Below are positions 1-5,804 of a stretch of 6,480 nucleotides of DNA, one piece after another; position 1 is the first letter of the stretch, and each line of letters opens with the position of its first letter. A program made the translations under genes and the position numbers. Source of the stretch: Actinomycetota bacterium. GTDB lineage: Bacteria; Actinomycetota; Actinomycetes; Mycobacteriales; Jatrophihabitantaceae. The DNA is taken from assembly GCA_019241805.1 (NCBI GenBank), contig JAFAWL010000270.1, positions 1-6,480 of the forward strand, written 5' to 3'. The notes under the pieces were generated by a model, which was given only the letters and a program-made list of their open reading frames with translations, searched no databases and was not told the DNA's origin.

Positions 1-66
1 ATAACGGAACAGTCCGGTCGCCTGCACATCGCCAGCCTACGAGGTGGTCCGGTGGTGTCGGTCCGG

Positions 67-170
67 ATCTAGTGTCCCGGCGGCGTGTCGCCATCTAGTG
101 TCCCGGCGGCGTGTCGCCATCTAGTGTCCCGGCGGCGTGTCGCCATCTAGTGTCCCGGCGGCGTGTCGCC
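67..170. repeat. Four perfect tandem copies of a 26-bp unit
   Basis: Copies lie at 67-92, 93-118, 119-144 and 145-170 and are identical. Each begins ATCTAGTGTCCCGG and ends GGCGTGTCGCC. The array is exactly four units long: the base on each side (66 and 171) breaks the period. Perfect identity suggests recent expansion by slippage or unequal crossover, or an assembly artefact. On the minus strand each unit reads GGCGACACG... and contains a TAG. The copy nearest the gene (145-170) supplies the last seven codons and the stop of the DUF4031 gene; the other three lie downstream of it. Each unit can form only a very small hairpin (GGCG-ACA-CGCC on the minus strand), so a terminator role is not supported. 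Confidence 0.95.
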
Positions 171-437
171 CCATTCCTGCTTACGACTCCGCAGCAACGC
201 ACCGACCTCGTGCATCGTCACCTCGTGGGCGCCGAGTTCGACCGCGCGCGTGCGCACGTGCGCCGGCAAGTCGTAGTGCCATCGCCACGGGTGGTCCTGA
301 AACAACCGGCGGGGCACCTCGAGGCGTTCGGCCATGACATGCAGCTCAGCGCGGTCGTCGGCCAGCAGATGGCAGAAGCGAGTGAACCGAAGTCCCGCGT
401 CGGGGTAGTCGCGGACGGTGTCGACGTAACAGGTCAC
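147..437 (-). CDS. DUF4031 domain-containing small protein
   Basis: The 96-residue product starts with MTCYVDTVRDYP and has a central His/Asp/Trp-rich stretch FQDHPWRWHYDLP (about residues 46-58). This resembles the DUF4031 family, short actinobacterial proteins of unknown function that open with a similar M-x-x-Y-V-D stretch and carry conserved histidines. The family assignment is from memory of its pattern, and no function is claimed. The start is GTG at 437; I see no convincing ribosome binding site before it. The start lies 22 nt after the stop of the O-methyltransferase gene, so it is probably the last gene of a leftward operon. The C-terminal residues GDTPPGH and the TAG stop are encoded by the first copy of the 26-bp tandem repeat, so the natural C-terminus may have been altered by it. 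Confidence 0.8.
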   Translation of the reverse strand: MTCYVDTVRDYPDAGLRFTRFCHLLADDRAELHVMAERLEVPRRLFQDHPWRWHYDLPAHVRTRAVELGAHEVTMHEVGALLRSRKQEWGDTPPGH

Positions 438-459
438 CGGGTCGCTCGGTCGCGGGCGA

Positions 460-1101
460 TCACCGCTTGACGGCGACCAGCAAGCCGTCGCCGACCGGCA
501 GCAACGCCGGAATCAACCGTTCGTCGTCGTGCACCGACTTCAAGAGGTCCCGCGTCACCACGGTCGCCTCATCCCGCACGGACGGGTCCGCGACGCCGTC
601 GCGGCGCAACGTGTTGTCGACGGCGAGCACCCCGCCCGGACGTAGCAGCCGCACGGCCTGCTCGACGTAGTACGGATAACCGGTCTTGTCGGCGTCGACG
701 AAGGCCAGGTCATACCCGCCGTCCGTCAATCGCGGCAGCACGTCGACCGCCGAGCCGTTGATCAGTCGATACCGATTGGCCGGTATCCCGGCCGCCGCGT
801 AGGCCTGCTTGGCCGCGCGCTGATGTTCGGCTTCGATGTCGATGGTGGTGAACACACCGTCCGGCTGCATTCCGCGCATCAACCAGATGCCGGACGTGCC
901 CGCGCCGGTGCCGACCTCGACGATGGCCTTGGCGCCGACGGCGGCGGCGAGGACTCTCAGCGTCGCTCCACCAGCTGGTCCGATCGGCACGGGACTGCCG
1001 AGTTCGGCCGCGGTCCGACGCGCCTCGATCAGTGGCTCGTCGTCTTCGATCCAGTTCTCGACGAAGGTGAGGCTGGGCGTCCCGAGTTGCGCTTCGGCCA
1101 T
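460..1101 (-). CDS. SAM-dependent O-methyltransferase, cation-dependent (class I, catechol/CCoA OMT-like)
   Basis: The 213-residue cytoplasmic protein has a Rossmann-type methyltransferase fold, expected to move a methyl group from S-adenosylmethionine to a hydroxyl; the substrate is unknown. The glycine-rich SAM motif is VEVGTGAGTSG (residues 61-71), followed by the acidic end of strand 2, TTIDIE (85-90). The metal-site pattern of the catechol/caffeoyl-CoA OMT family is present: FVDADK (134-139) and VDN (161-163). Length matches the family, and it resembles mycobacterial Rv1220c, which also lies beside sigE. The only ATG consistent with this length is at 1101, 47 nt after the decarboxylase stop, with no good ribosome binding site. 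The reading frame is open far upstream, but that part is a shadow of the decarboxylase gene. A CTG at 1152 would overlap the decarboxylase stop but is an unlikely start. Probably co-transcribed with both neighbours. Confidence 0.9.
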   Translation of the reverse strand: MAEAQLGTPSLTFVENWIEDDEPLIEARRTAAELGSPVPIGPAGGATLRVLAAAVGAKAIVEVGTGAGTSGIWLMRGMQPDGVFTTIDIEAEHQRAAKQAYAAAGIPANRYRLINGSAVDVLPRLTDGGYDLAFVDADKTGYPYYVEQAVRLLRPGGVLAVDNTLRRDGVADPSVRDEATVVTRDLLKSVHDDERLIPALLPVGDGLLVAVKR

Positions 1102-1148
1102 GCGCGCGAGCGTATCGCGCCAGTCGCGTCCTTCCGTGGAATCGACGA

Positions 1149-2507
1149 TCAGCGCAGCGAATCGATGATCAACGCCAGATCCTCCACGGTGGTCATCGGA
1201 TTGATCACCGCGAATCGGGTGCAGACGCGCGCCGCGTGTCGCGTCGGCGTGACGAACGCAAGCTGCGAATCCAGCAGGCGCGAACCCCAGCGGCCGTAGT
1301 CCTCGTCCTGCCAACCGATCCGCTCGAAGATCAACACGGTCAGGTCGGGCTCGACCAAGAGCCTTAGATGTCCGGACTCGCGGATGAGCTCGGCCCCGGC
1401 GCGAGCAACGCCGAGCGTCTGTTCGACCGCGTCGCGGTAGGCGTCGGTGCCGTTGACGGCCAGCGAGAACCAGAAGGGCAGCCCGCGAGCGCGTCGGGTC
1501 AACTGAATGGCGAAGTCGGAGGGATTCCACTCGCCGGCCACCGTCACCGGGTCGAGGTAGCCGGCGTGTTGGGTGTGGGCCGCGCGGCCGAGAACGGGAT
1601 CGCGATAGATCAGCGCGCAGGCGTCGAACGGGGCGAACAGCCACTTGTGCGGATCCACGATGAACGAGTCGGCGTGCTCGACGCCGGCGTACAGGTGTCG
1701 AACGCTTGGGGCGGCGAGGCCGGCGCCACCGTAAGCGCCGGCGACGTGAAGCCACCAGCCGAACTCACGCGCCACCGCACCGATGCCGGCGACGTCGTCG
1801 ACCACGCCGAGGTTGGTGGTGCCCGCGGTGGCCACGACCGCGAAGATCTCCTCCCGGGCGGCTTGCGATAATCCCTGGACGGTGTCGCGCAGCGCTGCAC
1901 CGGTCATGCGACCGCGCTCGTCTCCGGCCACCTCGATGACGTCCACGTCCATCACGACGCGAAGCGCGTGCTTGACCGAGGAGTGGGTCTCGCCGGTGAC
2001 GCAAACTGCCCACCGCGCACCGGACGAACCCCGGCGCTGTCTGGCCGCCTCTCGAGCGGCGACCAGCGCCGACAGATTCCCGATCGTTCCGCCCTGCACG
2101 AACGCGCCGCCGGCCGTCGCGGGCAGGCCGGCCAGATCAGCGATCCAGCGAAGCGCCTGGTTCTCCGCATAAACCGCGCCCGCACCTTCCAGCCATGACC
2201 CGGCGTACACACTGGACGCGCCCACCAACATGTCGAACGCGGCGGCCATCTTGGTCGGCGCACTGGGGATGAACGACAGATAACGGGGGTGATCGACCGA
2301 CAAGCACGCCGGCGCCAGCACCTCGCTCCACAGTCGCACGGCCTCCGCTCCGCCCAAGCCATCTGGTGTCACGGTCCGACCGGCGAGCCGTTCGAGTTCC
2401 GCGGGCGTGGCCGACCGATCCAAGGGTGCCGTCATGGCCAGGCGGTCGAGGCACAGTTGCGCCAACTCGTGGGCAGTCGTGTGTACCTCGGGGGTGTACG
2501 AATGCAC
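1149..2507 (-). CDS. PLP-dependent decarboxylase (group II, aromatic-amino-acid/diaminobutyrate type), possibly impaired
   Basis: The roughly 452-residue protein is a fold-type I PLP enzyme of the group II amino-acid decarboxylase family; the substrate cannot be read from sequence. Numbering from the GTG at 2507, visible features are the phosphate-side loop GGTIGNL, the ring-stacking His175 in ETHSSVKH, TAGTTNLGVVDD, and the PLP lysine Lys288 in VDPHKW. The motif normally written HVDxAYGG reads HVAGAYGG here, so the aspartate that pairs with the pyridine nitrogen is Ala256. Its distance from the lysine (32 residues) equals that in mammalian aromatic-amino-acid decarboxylase (Asp271/Lys303). 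The frame is otherwise full length and undamaged. GTG at 2513 is an alternative start, but AAGG lies only 1 nt from it and 7 nt from the GTG at 2507. First gene of a leftward set with the methyltransferase and DUF4031, and divergent from sigE. Confidence 0.88.
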   Translation of the reverse strand: MHSYTPEVHTTAHELAQLCLDRLAMTAPLDRSATPAELERLAGRTVTPDGLGGAEAVRLWSEVLAPACLSVDHPRYLSFIPSAPTKMAAAFDMLVGASSVYAGSWLEGAGAVYAENQALRWIADLAGLPATAGGAFVQGGTIGNLSALVAAREAARQRRGSSGARWAVCVTGETHSSVKHALRVVMDVDVIEVAGDERGRMTGAALRDTVQGLSQAAREEIFAVVATAGTTNLGVVDDVAGIGAVAREFGWWLHVAGAYGGAGLAAPSVRHLYAGVEHADSFIVDPHKWLFAPFDACALIYRDPVLGRAAHTQHAGYLDPVTVAGEWNPSDFAIQLTRRARGLPFWFSLAVNGTDAYRDAVEQTLGVARAGAELIRESGHLRLLVEPDLTVLIFERIGWQDEDYGRWGSRLLDSQLAFVTPTRHAARVCTRFAVINPMTTVEDLALIIDSLR

Positions 2508-2513
2508 GCGCAC

Positions 2514-2519
2514 ACCTTA
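2514..2519 (-). promoter_or_regulatory. Candidate -10 hexamer for the decarboxylase operon, or its ribosome binding site
   Basis: Read on the minus strand the bases are TAAGGT, which fits the actinobacterial TAnnnT -10 pattern. They lie six bases before the GTG at 2507, the spacing expected if transcription started at that GTG and gave a leaderless mRNA. I see no clear -35. The same bases contain AAGG, which could instead act as a Shine-Dalgarno sequence seven bases before the GTG. The sequence alone does not decide between the two. Confidence 0.35.
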
Positions 2520-2546
2520 AGCAGGGTGCACGCCGAACCCGGGTGT

Positions 2547-2573
2547 GGGAACGTGAGGGTCGGCTGAGGCGTT
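2547..2573 (+). promoter_or_regulatory. Candidate ECF (SigE-type) promoter for sigE
   Basis: GGGAAC (2547-2552) and GTT (2571-2573) are separated by 18 bases. This matches the GGAAC-N(about 18)-GTT pattern of actinobacterial ECF sigma factors such as SigE, SigH and SigR. Transcription would start near 2580, leaving a leader of about 50 nt. The position supports positive autoregulation of sigE, as is known in mycobacteria. This is a pattern match only. Confidence 0.6.
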
Positions 2574-2590
2574 GGGCCAGTGCACAGGCT

Positions 2591-2617
2591 CGCTTGGTTG
2601 GCTGAGCTGACCAAGCG
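2591..2617 (+). promoter_or_regulatory. Stem-loop in the sigE leader
   Basis: The arms CGCTTGGT (2591-2598) and ACCAAGCG (2610-2617) are perfect inverted repeats. In RNA the stem extends through two G-U and two G-C pairs to give 12 bp with a UGA loop (2603-2605). It ends two bases before the GGAGG ribosome binding site at 2620-2624. It has no following U-tract, so it is not a normal intrinsic terminator. It could modulate translation initiation or RNA stability, or be a protein-binding palindrome in DNA. Confidence 0.6.
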
Positions 2618-2619
2618 CT

Positions 2620-2624
2620 GGAGG
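2620..2624 (+). promoter_or_regulatory. Ribosome binding site of sigE
   Basis: GGAGG lies five bases before the ATG at 2630. This strong, well-spaced site decides the start of the sigma factor in favour of the long form with an approximately 80-residue N-terminal extension. Confidence 0.85.
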
Positions 2625-2629
2625 AATCG

Positions 2630-3445
2630 ATGAGCACCGAGGAAAGCCCGGCGATCGCGTCCGTCGACGCGTCCGCGCTTCCTGTGCGCCACGAGCAATC
2701 GCCCGCGGTCGGGTCCGCCGTCGCCGTACCTGCGGGGGTCGGCGGCGCGGACCCGACCGGTGACGTGACCGGTGGGCACGCCGGTGACCTGTCCGTACAA
2801 CCGCGCGGTGAGCAACCCGGGGGGGAGTTCCGGGCTGGTGCGCCGGTCGGCTCGTGGGTGCCCCCGACCTGGGATGCCGTCGTGCGCGAGCACGCCGATC
2901 GGGTGTATCGGCTGGCCTATCGCCTCTCCGGCAATCGTGCCGACGCCGAGGACCTTACGCAGGAAACGTTCGTCCGGGTTTTCCGGTCGCTGGCCGAATA
3001 CACGCCGGGTACGTTCGAGGGTTGGTTGCACCGCATCACGACGAACCTGTTCCTGGACATGGCCAGGCGCCGTCAGCGCATCCGGTTCGAGGCGCTGCCT
3101 GATGACGTGGGTGATCGGCTCGCCTCGCCCACCGCCGGCCCGGAGCAGGCGTACTCCGAGTCGCACCTCGACCCCGAGATCCAACGCGCCCTGGACGCGT
3201 TGCCGCCGGACTTCCGGGCGGCCGTGGTCCTCTGCGACCTCGAGCAACTGTCGTACGAGGAGATCGCGGCGACGCTCGGCGTCAAGGTCGGCACGGTGCG
3301 CTCGCGCATCCACCGCGGCCGCGTACTGCTTCGCGAGGCCCTGGCGCACCTCGCGCCGGGAGTGCGTCCCAGCGAACCTGGACCGCGCGACAAGGGCGCG
3401 CACGGTGATTTCCACCCGACTGTCGCTCCGGATCCGGTCGCATGA
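2630..3445 (+). CDS. sigE: ECF RNA polymerase sigma factor SigE
   Basis: The 271-residue protein directs RNA polymerase to envelope-stress promoters. Residues 1-78 form a variable Ala/Gly/Pro-rich extension. Region 2 follows (about 81-148), with HADRVYRLAYRLSGN, the core-binding/-10 segment DAEDLTQETFVRVFRS (105-120) and GWLHRITTNLFLD (131-143). A linker leads to region 4 (about 183-237), where the helix-turn-helix LSYEEIAATLGVKVGTVRSR (207-226) reads the -35 element. These stretches are very close to mycobacterial SigE as I remember it (257 residues there). The start is fixed by GGAGG five bases upstream. The TGA stop overlaps the ATG of the anti-sigma gene (ATGA), so the pair is translationally coupled. 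A GGGAAC-N18-GTT promoter upstream suggests autoregulation, and a leader hairpin may tune translation. Shorter products from internal starts cannot be excluded. Confidence 0.95.
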   Translation: MSTEESPAIASVDASALPVRHEQSPAVGSAVAVPAGVGGADPTGDVTGGHAGDLSVQPRGEQPGGEFRAGAPVGSWVPPTWDAVVREHADRVYRLAYRLSGNRADAEDLTQETFVRVFRSLAEYTPGTFEGWLHRITTNLFLDMARRRQRIRFEALPDDVGDRLASPTAGPEQAYSESHLDPEIQRALDALPPDFRAAVVLCDLEQLSYEEIAATLGVKVGTVRSRIHRGRVLLREALAHLAPGVRPSEPGPRDKGAHGDFHPTVAPDPVA

Positions 3446-4068
3446 CGTTGGCTCCGCAACACCTCTCGGACGAAGCGATCGCCGCTTTCGCCGACGGGGT
3501 GCTGTCCGCCTCGGCTCGCGGGCGGGCGGCCCGCCACGTCGCCGACTGCGCCGAATGCGCGCGAGCGGTCAGCGTTCAGCGTGAGGCGGCGTGGGCGTTA
3601 CGGGCAGCCCCGGCTCCCGCGTTGCCCAGCGGATTGCTGGCCCGGCTGAGCGAGCTGCCTACGACAACTCCGCTACCGCCTAGTCGCATCCGGCTCACGC
3701 CGGAGGGCACCGCGGTGTTCCCGGCCTACGGCACGCGCACTGAGCCGACGCTGCTCTCGGCCTCGCCGGCCTCGCCGGCCTTGCCGGCCTCGCCGGCCTT
3801 GCCAGCCTTGCCGGCCTCGCCGGCCTCGCCGGCCTTGCCGGCCTCGCCGGTCTCGCGTCATATCTTGCCGATGGTCTCGCCAACTGCTCGACGGCGGGCC
3901 CAGCACCTGGCGTTGATCACCGCCGGCACGGCCATGGTCGTCGTCGCGGTAGCTGCCTCCGGGGCGGCCGGAGCGGCGACCGGCAGCGGTCGCACGCCGG
4001 TCCGTCCGGCCGGATCACCGGTCCAGGTGCAGCCCGCGCTGCTGCACGCCTACCCCGGCGGACATTGA
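3442..4068 (+). CDS. rseA: Zinc-type anti-sigma factor, RseA-like, with predicted membrane segment
   Basis: The 208-residue protein is the predicted partner and inhibitor of the preceding sigma factor. Its N-terminal anti-sigma domain (about 7-56) begins HLSDEAIAAFADGVL and carries the zinc motif His32-x3-Cys36-x2-Cys39 of ZAS/zf-HC2 proteins. Residues 108-137 are ten Ser/Leu-Pro-Ala triplets encoded by 9-bp repeats. Residues 156-178 are hydrophobic and likely span the membrane, preceded by ARRRAQ (positive-inside), leaving an outer tail of about 30 residues. The M. tuberculosis RseA is shorter (about 154 residues, from memory) and is usually described as cytoplasmic, so the linker, membrane helix and tail are noteworthy. 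The gene overlaps sigE by 4 bp, which favours matched synthesis. The neighbouring membrane protease could take part in its release, but that is inference. The symbol follows the mycobacterial locus. Confidence 0.9.
   Translation: MTLAPQHLSDEAIAAFADGVLSASARGRAARHVADCAECARAVSVQREAAWALRAAPAPALPSGLLARLSELPTTTPLPPSRIRLTPEGTAVFPAYGTRTEPTLLSASPASPALPASPALPALPASPASPALPASPVSRHILPMVSPTARRRAQHLALITAGTAMVVVAVAASGAAGAATGSGRTPVRPAGSPVQVQPALLHAYPGGH
3763..3852 (+). repeat. Ten 9-bp coding repeats (Ser/Leu-Pro-Ala linker)
   Basis: The unit is TYGCCGGCC (TCG or TTG, then CCG GCC), ten copies in frame. The sixth copy has CCA for CCG, and the last ends GTC and encodes Val instead of Ala. The encoded order is S,S,L,S,L,L,S,S,L,S before Pro-Ala. 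Because each unit is three codons, gain or loss of copies changes linker length without frameshift. Confidence 0.92.
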
Positions 4069-4145
4069 TCCCACTGCGCGCGCGGTCTCCGGTCGGCGTC
4101 CGGCTGGGTCGCCGCCTCGCCCGAGCGTCAGGCAGACTCGTTCTC

Positions 4146-4166
4146 ATGGCTGGGGAGCGGCGATGA
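4146..4166 (+). other. Possible six-codon leader ORF overlapping the htrA start
   Basis: ATG at 4146 opens a frame reading MAGERR and ending in TGA at 4164-4166. That stop overlaps the ATG of the protease gene at 4163 in an ATGA arrangement. The GGGGAG ribosome binding site of the protease lies inside the frame. No good ribosome binding site precedes the ATG at 4146, so translation is doubtful and chance is likely. Confidence 0.2.
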
Positions 4167-5764
4167 CCGACATCGACCACGTCGGCATCGACCAGGCCGA
4201 CGGATGGTCGCGACCGGCCGGTGTCGAGGGGTCCTTCGAGCCCAATGACGCGCCGCCGGCCTACACGCCCCCACCACCGACCGTGTCGCCGGAGGACCGG
4301 GCCAGCTTCGGCCGTCCGGCCGGCGCCGGCGAGTTCGACCCGCCGCCGGGGGAGCGGATGCCGGCTAGGCACGGAGTGAGCCAGCCGCCGCTGCCGCCCG
4401 AGGCCGAGGCCGCCTACGGTCGCACCGCCGGAGGTGGAGACGGCTTCGATGCGGCGCCGGGCACCCGCATCCGGCCGGCCGGTCGCCGCGCTCAATCGCC
4501 GTGGTGGAAGCTCGACGCGCAGCGGGACCCGTGGCGCGACCCCGGTTCTCCGGCCTGGCTGGGACGGCCGGCGGTTCTTGCCGGCGGTGAGCTTGAGCAG
4601 CTCGCCCCCGAGGACGACGAGGAACTTGACGAGAACGCCGAGACCGCCGCCGAACACGAGCCGGAGGCGAAGCTCGCCTCCGTTCGAGTCGGTCGCTTCG
4701 GCCTGTCGACGCTGCTGCTGGTACTCGTGGTCGCGCTCGTGGCCGGAGCGATCGGTGGGGGCGCCGGCTTCTGGCTGGCCCGCCGGGGCAGCGGGTTGAC
4801 CAACCCCGACAGCAAATTGATCAAGGTGGGGACGGCGGCGAACCGGCCGCCCGGCTCGGTATCCGATATCGCCAAGCGGGTGAGCCCGGCCGTCGTGTCG
4901 ATCGACATCACCACGGCGAGCGAGCAGGGCACCGGGTCCGGGGTCGTGATCGACGGCGCCGGTTATATCTTGACCAACAACCACGTCGTCTCGCCGGTCG
5001 CGACCCAGTCGGGATCGATGCTCGTGACGTTCTCGGACTCGTCGACCGCGCCGGCGAAGATCGTCGGACGGGACACGCTGACCGATCTCGCCGTGATCAA
5101 AGTGGACAAGAGCGGGCTATCTGTCGCCTCACTCGGCGATTCCGCCAAGCTGGCCGTGGGCGACCCGGTGATCGCCATCGGCTCGCCGCTCGGCTTACGG
5201 GGCACGGTGACCGCGGGCATCGTCTCCGCGTTGAACCGGCCCGTGCACCTCTCGGGTGAACAGAGCGACACCAACGCCGTGATCGATGCCATCCAGACCG
5301 ACGCCGCGATCAATCCGGGTAACTCCGGTGGCGCCTTGGTCGACGCGCAGGGCGCGGTGATCGGGATCAACTCGGCGATCGCCGCACTACCGTCGTCATC
5401 CGGTGACCAGAACGGCAACATCGGTCTGGGCTTTGCCATCCCCGTCAACTCGGCGCGCACCATCGCCGAGGAGTTGATTCACAACGGCAAAGCCGTGCAT
5501 GCCTCGATAGGTTTGAGCACGCGCGCGGTCACCGACGGAACCCGGCAGGGCGCCTACGTCGTGCAGGCGACGCCGGGCGGCCCGGGCGCCAACGCGGGAA
5601 TCAAGGCCGGCGACGTCATCACCGTCGCCGATTCCAACCTGGTCACCTCCGGCGACGAACTCACCGTCGTCGTGCAGGCGCACAAGCCGGGTGACACCAT
5701 AAAGCTGCGCTACTACCGGGGCGGCCAGGCGATCGACGTGAACGTCACCTTAGGTTCGGTCTAG
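4163..5764 (+). CDS. htrA: HtrA/DegP-family membrane-anchored serine protease with PDZ domain
   Basis: The 533-residue protein should degrade or process misfolded or regulatory envelope proteins outside the membrane. Residues 1-177 are a Pro/Gly/acidic, probably disordered cytoplasmic region with three degenerate repeats beginning WSRPAG (15), FGRPAG (49) and YGRTAG (85), then PWWKLD and DPWRDP. Residues 181-206 form one transmembrane helix. The trypsin-like domain has a complete triad: His274 in TNNHVV, Asp308 in LTDLAVIKVD and Ser388 in NPGNSGG. A single PDZ domain occupies about 450-530, including GAYVVQATPGGPGANAGIKA and GDVITVADSNLV. Size and layout fit mycobacterial HtrA (Rv1223). The ATG at 4163 is preceded by GGGGAG with five bases between. 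The gene begins 94 bp after the anti-sigma gene and is probably in the same stress-responsive transcript. Possible roles in cutting the anti-sigma factor are inferred from position only. Confidence 0.93.
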   Translation: MTDIDHVGIDQADGWSRPAGVEGSFEPNDAPPAYTPPPPTVSPEDRASFGRPAGAGEFDPPPGERMPARHGVSQPPLPPEAEAAYGRTAGGGDGFDAAPGTRIRPAGRRAQSPWWKLDAQRDPWRDPGSPAWLGRPAVLAGGELEQLAPEDDEELDENAETAAEHEPEAKLASVRVGRFGLSTLLLVLVVALVAGAIGGGAGFWLARRGSGLTNPDSKLIKVGTAANRPPGSVSDIAKRVSPAVVSIDITTASEQGTGSGVVIDGAGYILTNNHVVSPVATQSGSMLVTFSDSSTAPAKIVGRDTLTDLAVIKVDKSGLSVASLGDSAKLAVGDPVIAIGSPLGLRGTVTAGIVSALNRPVHLSGEQSDTNAVIDAIQTDAAINPGNSGGALVDAQGAVIGINSAIAALPSSSGDQNGNIGLGFAIPVNSARTIAEELIHNGKAVHASIGLSTRAVTDGTRQGAYVVQATPGGPGANAGIKAGDVITVADSNLVTSGDELTVVVQAHKPGDTIKLRYYRGGQAIDVNVTLGSV

Positions 5765-5804
5765 CCGGCGGCCGAGCCGCACGAGAAACAGGACGGACGG
5801 GCAC

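Noticed and set aside
1..66. Coding or RNA feature left of the tandem array
   Set aside because: I see no start with a ribosome binding site, no conserved protein motif and no tRNA-like fold in this short stretch.
67..170. CRISPR array
   Set aside because: The units are directly adjacent with no spacers, and no cas genes are in view.
1102..1755. Long open upstream extension of the O-methyltransferase frame
   Set aside because: It lies inside the decarboxylase gene in another frame and encodes an Arg-rich sequence with no family resemblance; it is a GC-driven shadow.
2432..3415. Long minus-strand open frame opposite sigE
   Set aside because: It is antisense to a strongly conserved sigma factor, has an Arg-rich shadow composition and no recognisable motif.
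3673..3906. Minus-strand Arg-Pro-Ala repeat proteins
   Set aside because: These are the antisense reading of the 9-bp coding repeat in the anti-sigma gene.
4094..4114. Terminator between the anti-sigma gene and htrA
   Set aside because: Only a 5-bp CGGCG/CGCCG stem with an 11-base loop and no T-tract; such pairs are expected by chance at this GC content.
3917..4984. Minus-strand open frame opposite the end of the anti-sigma gene and the start of htrA
   Set aside because: Composition follows the complement of the Pro/Gly-rich coding strand, and it shows no start signal or domain.
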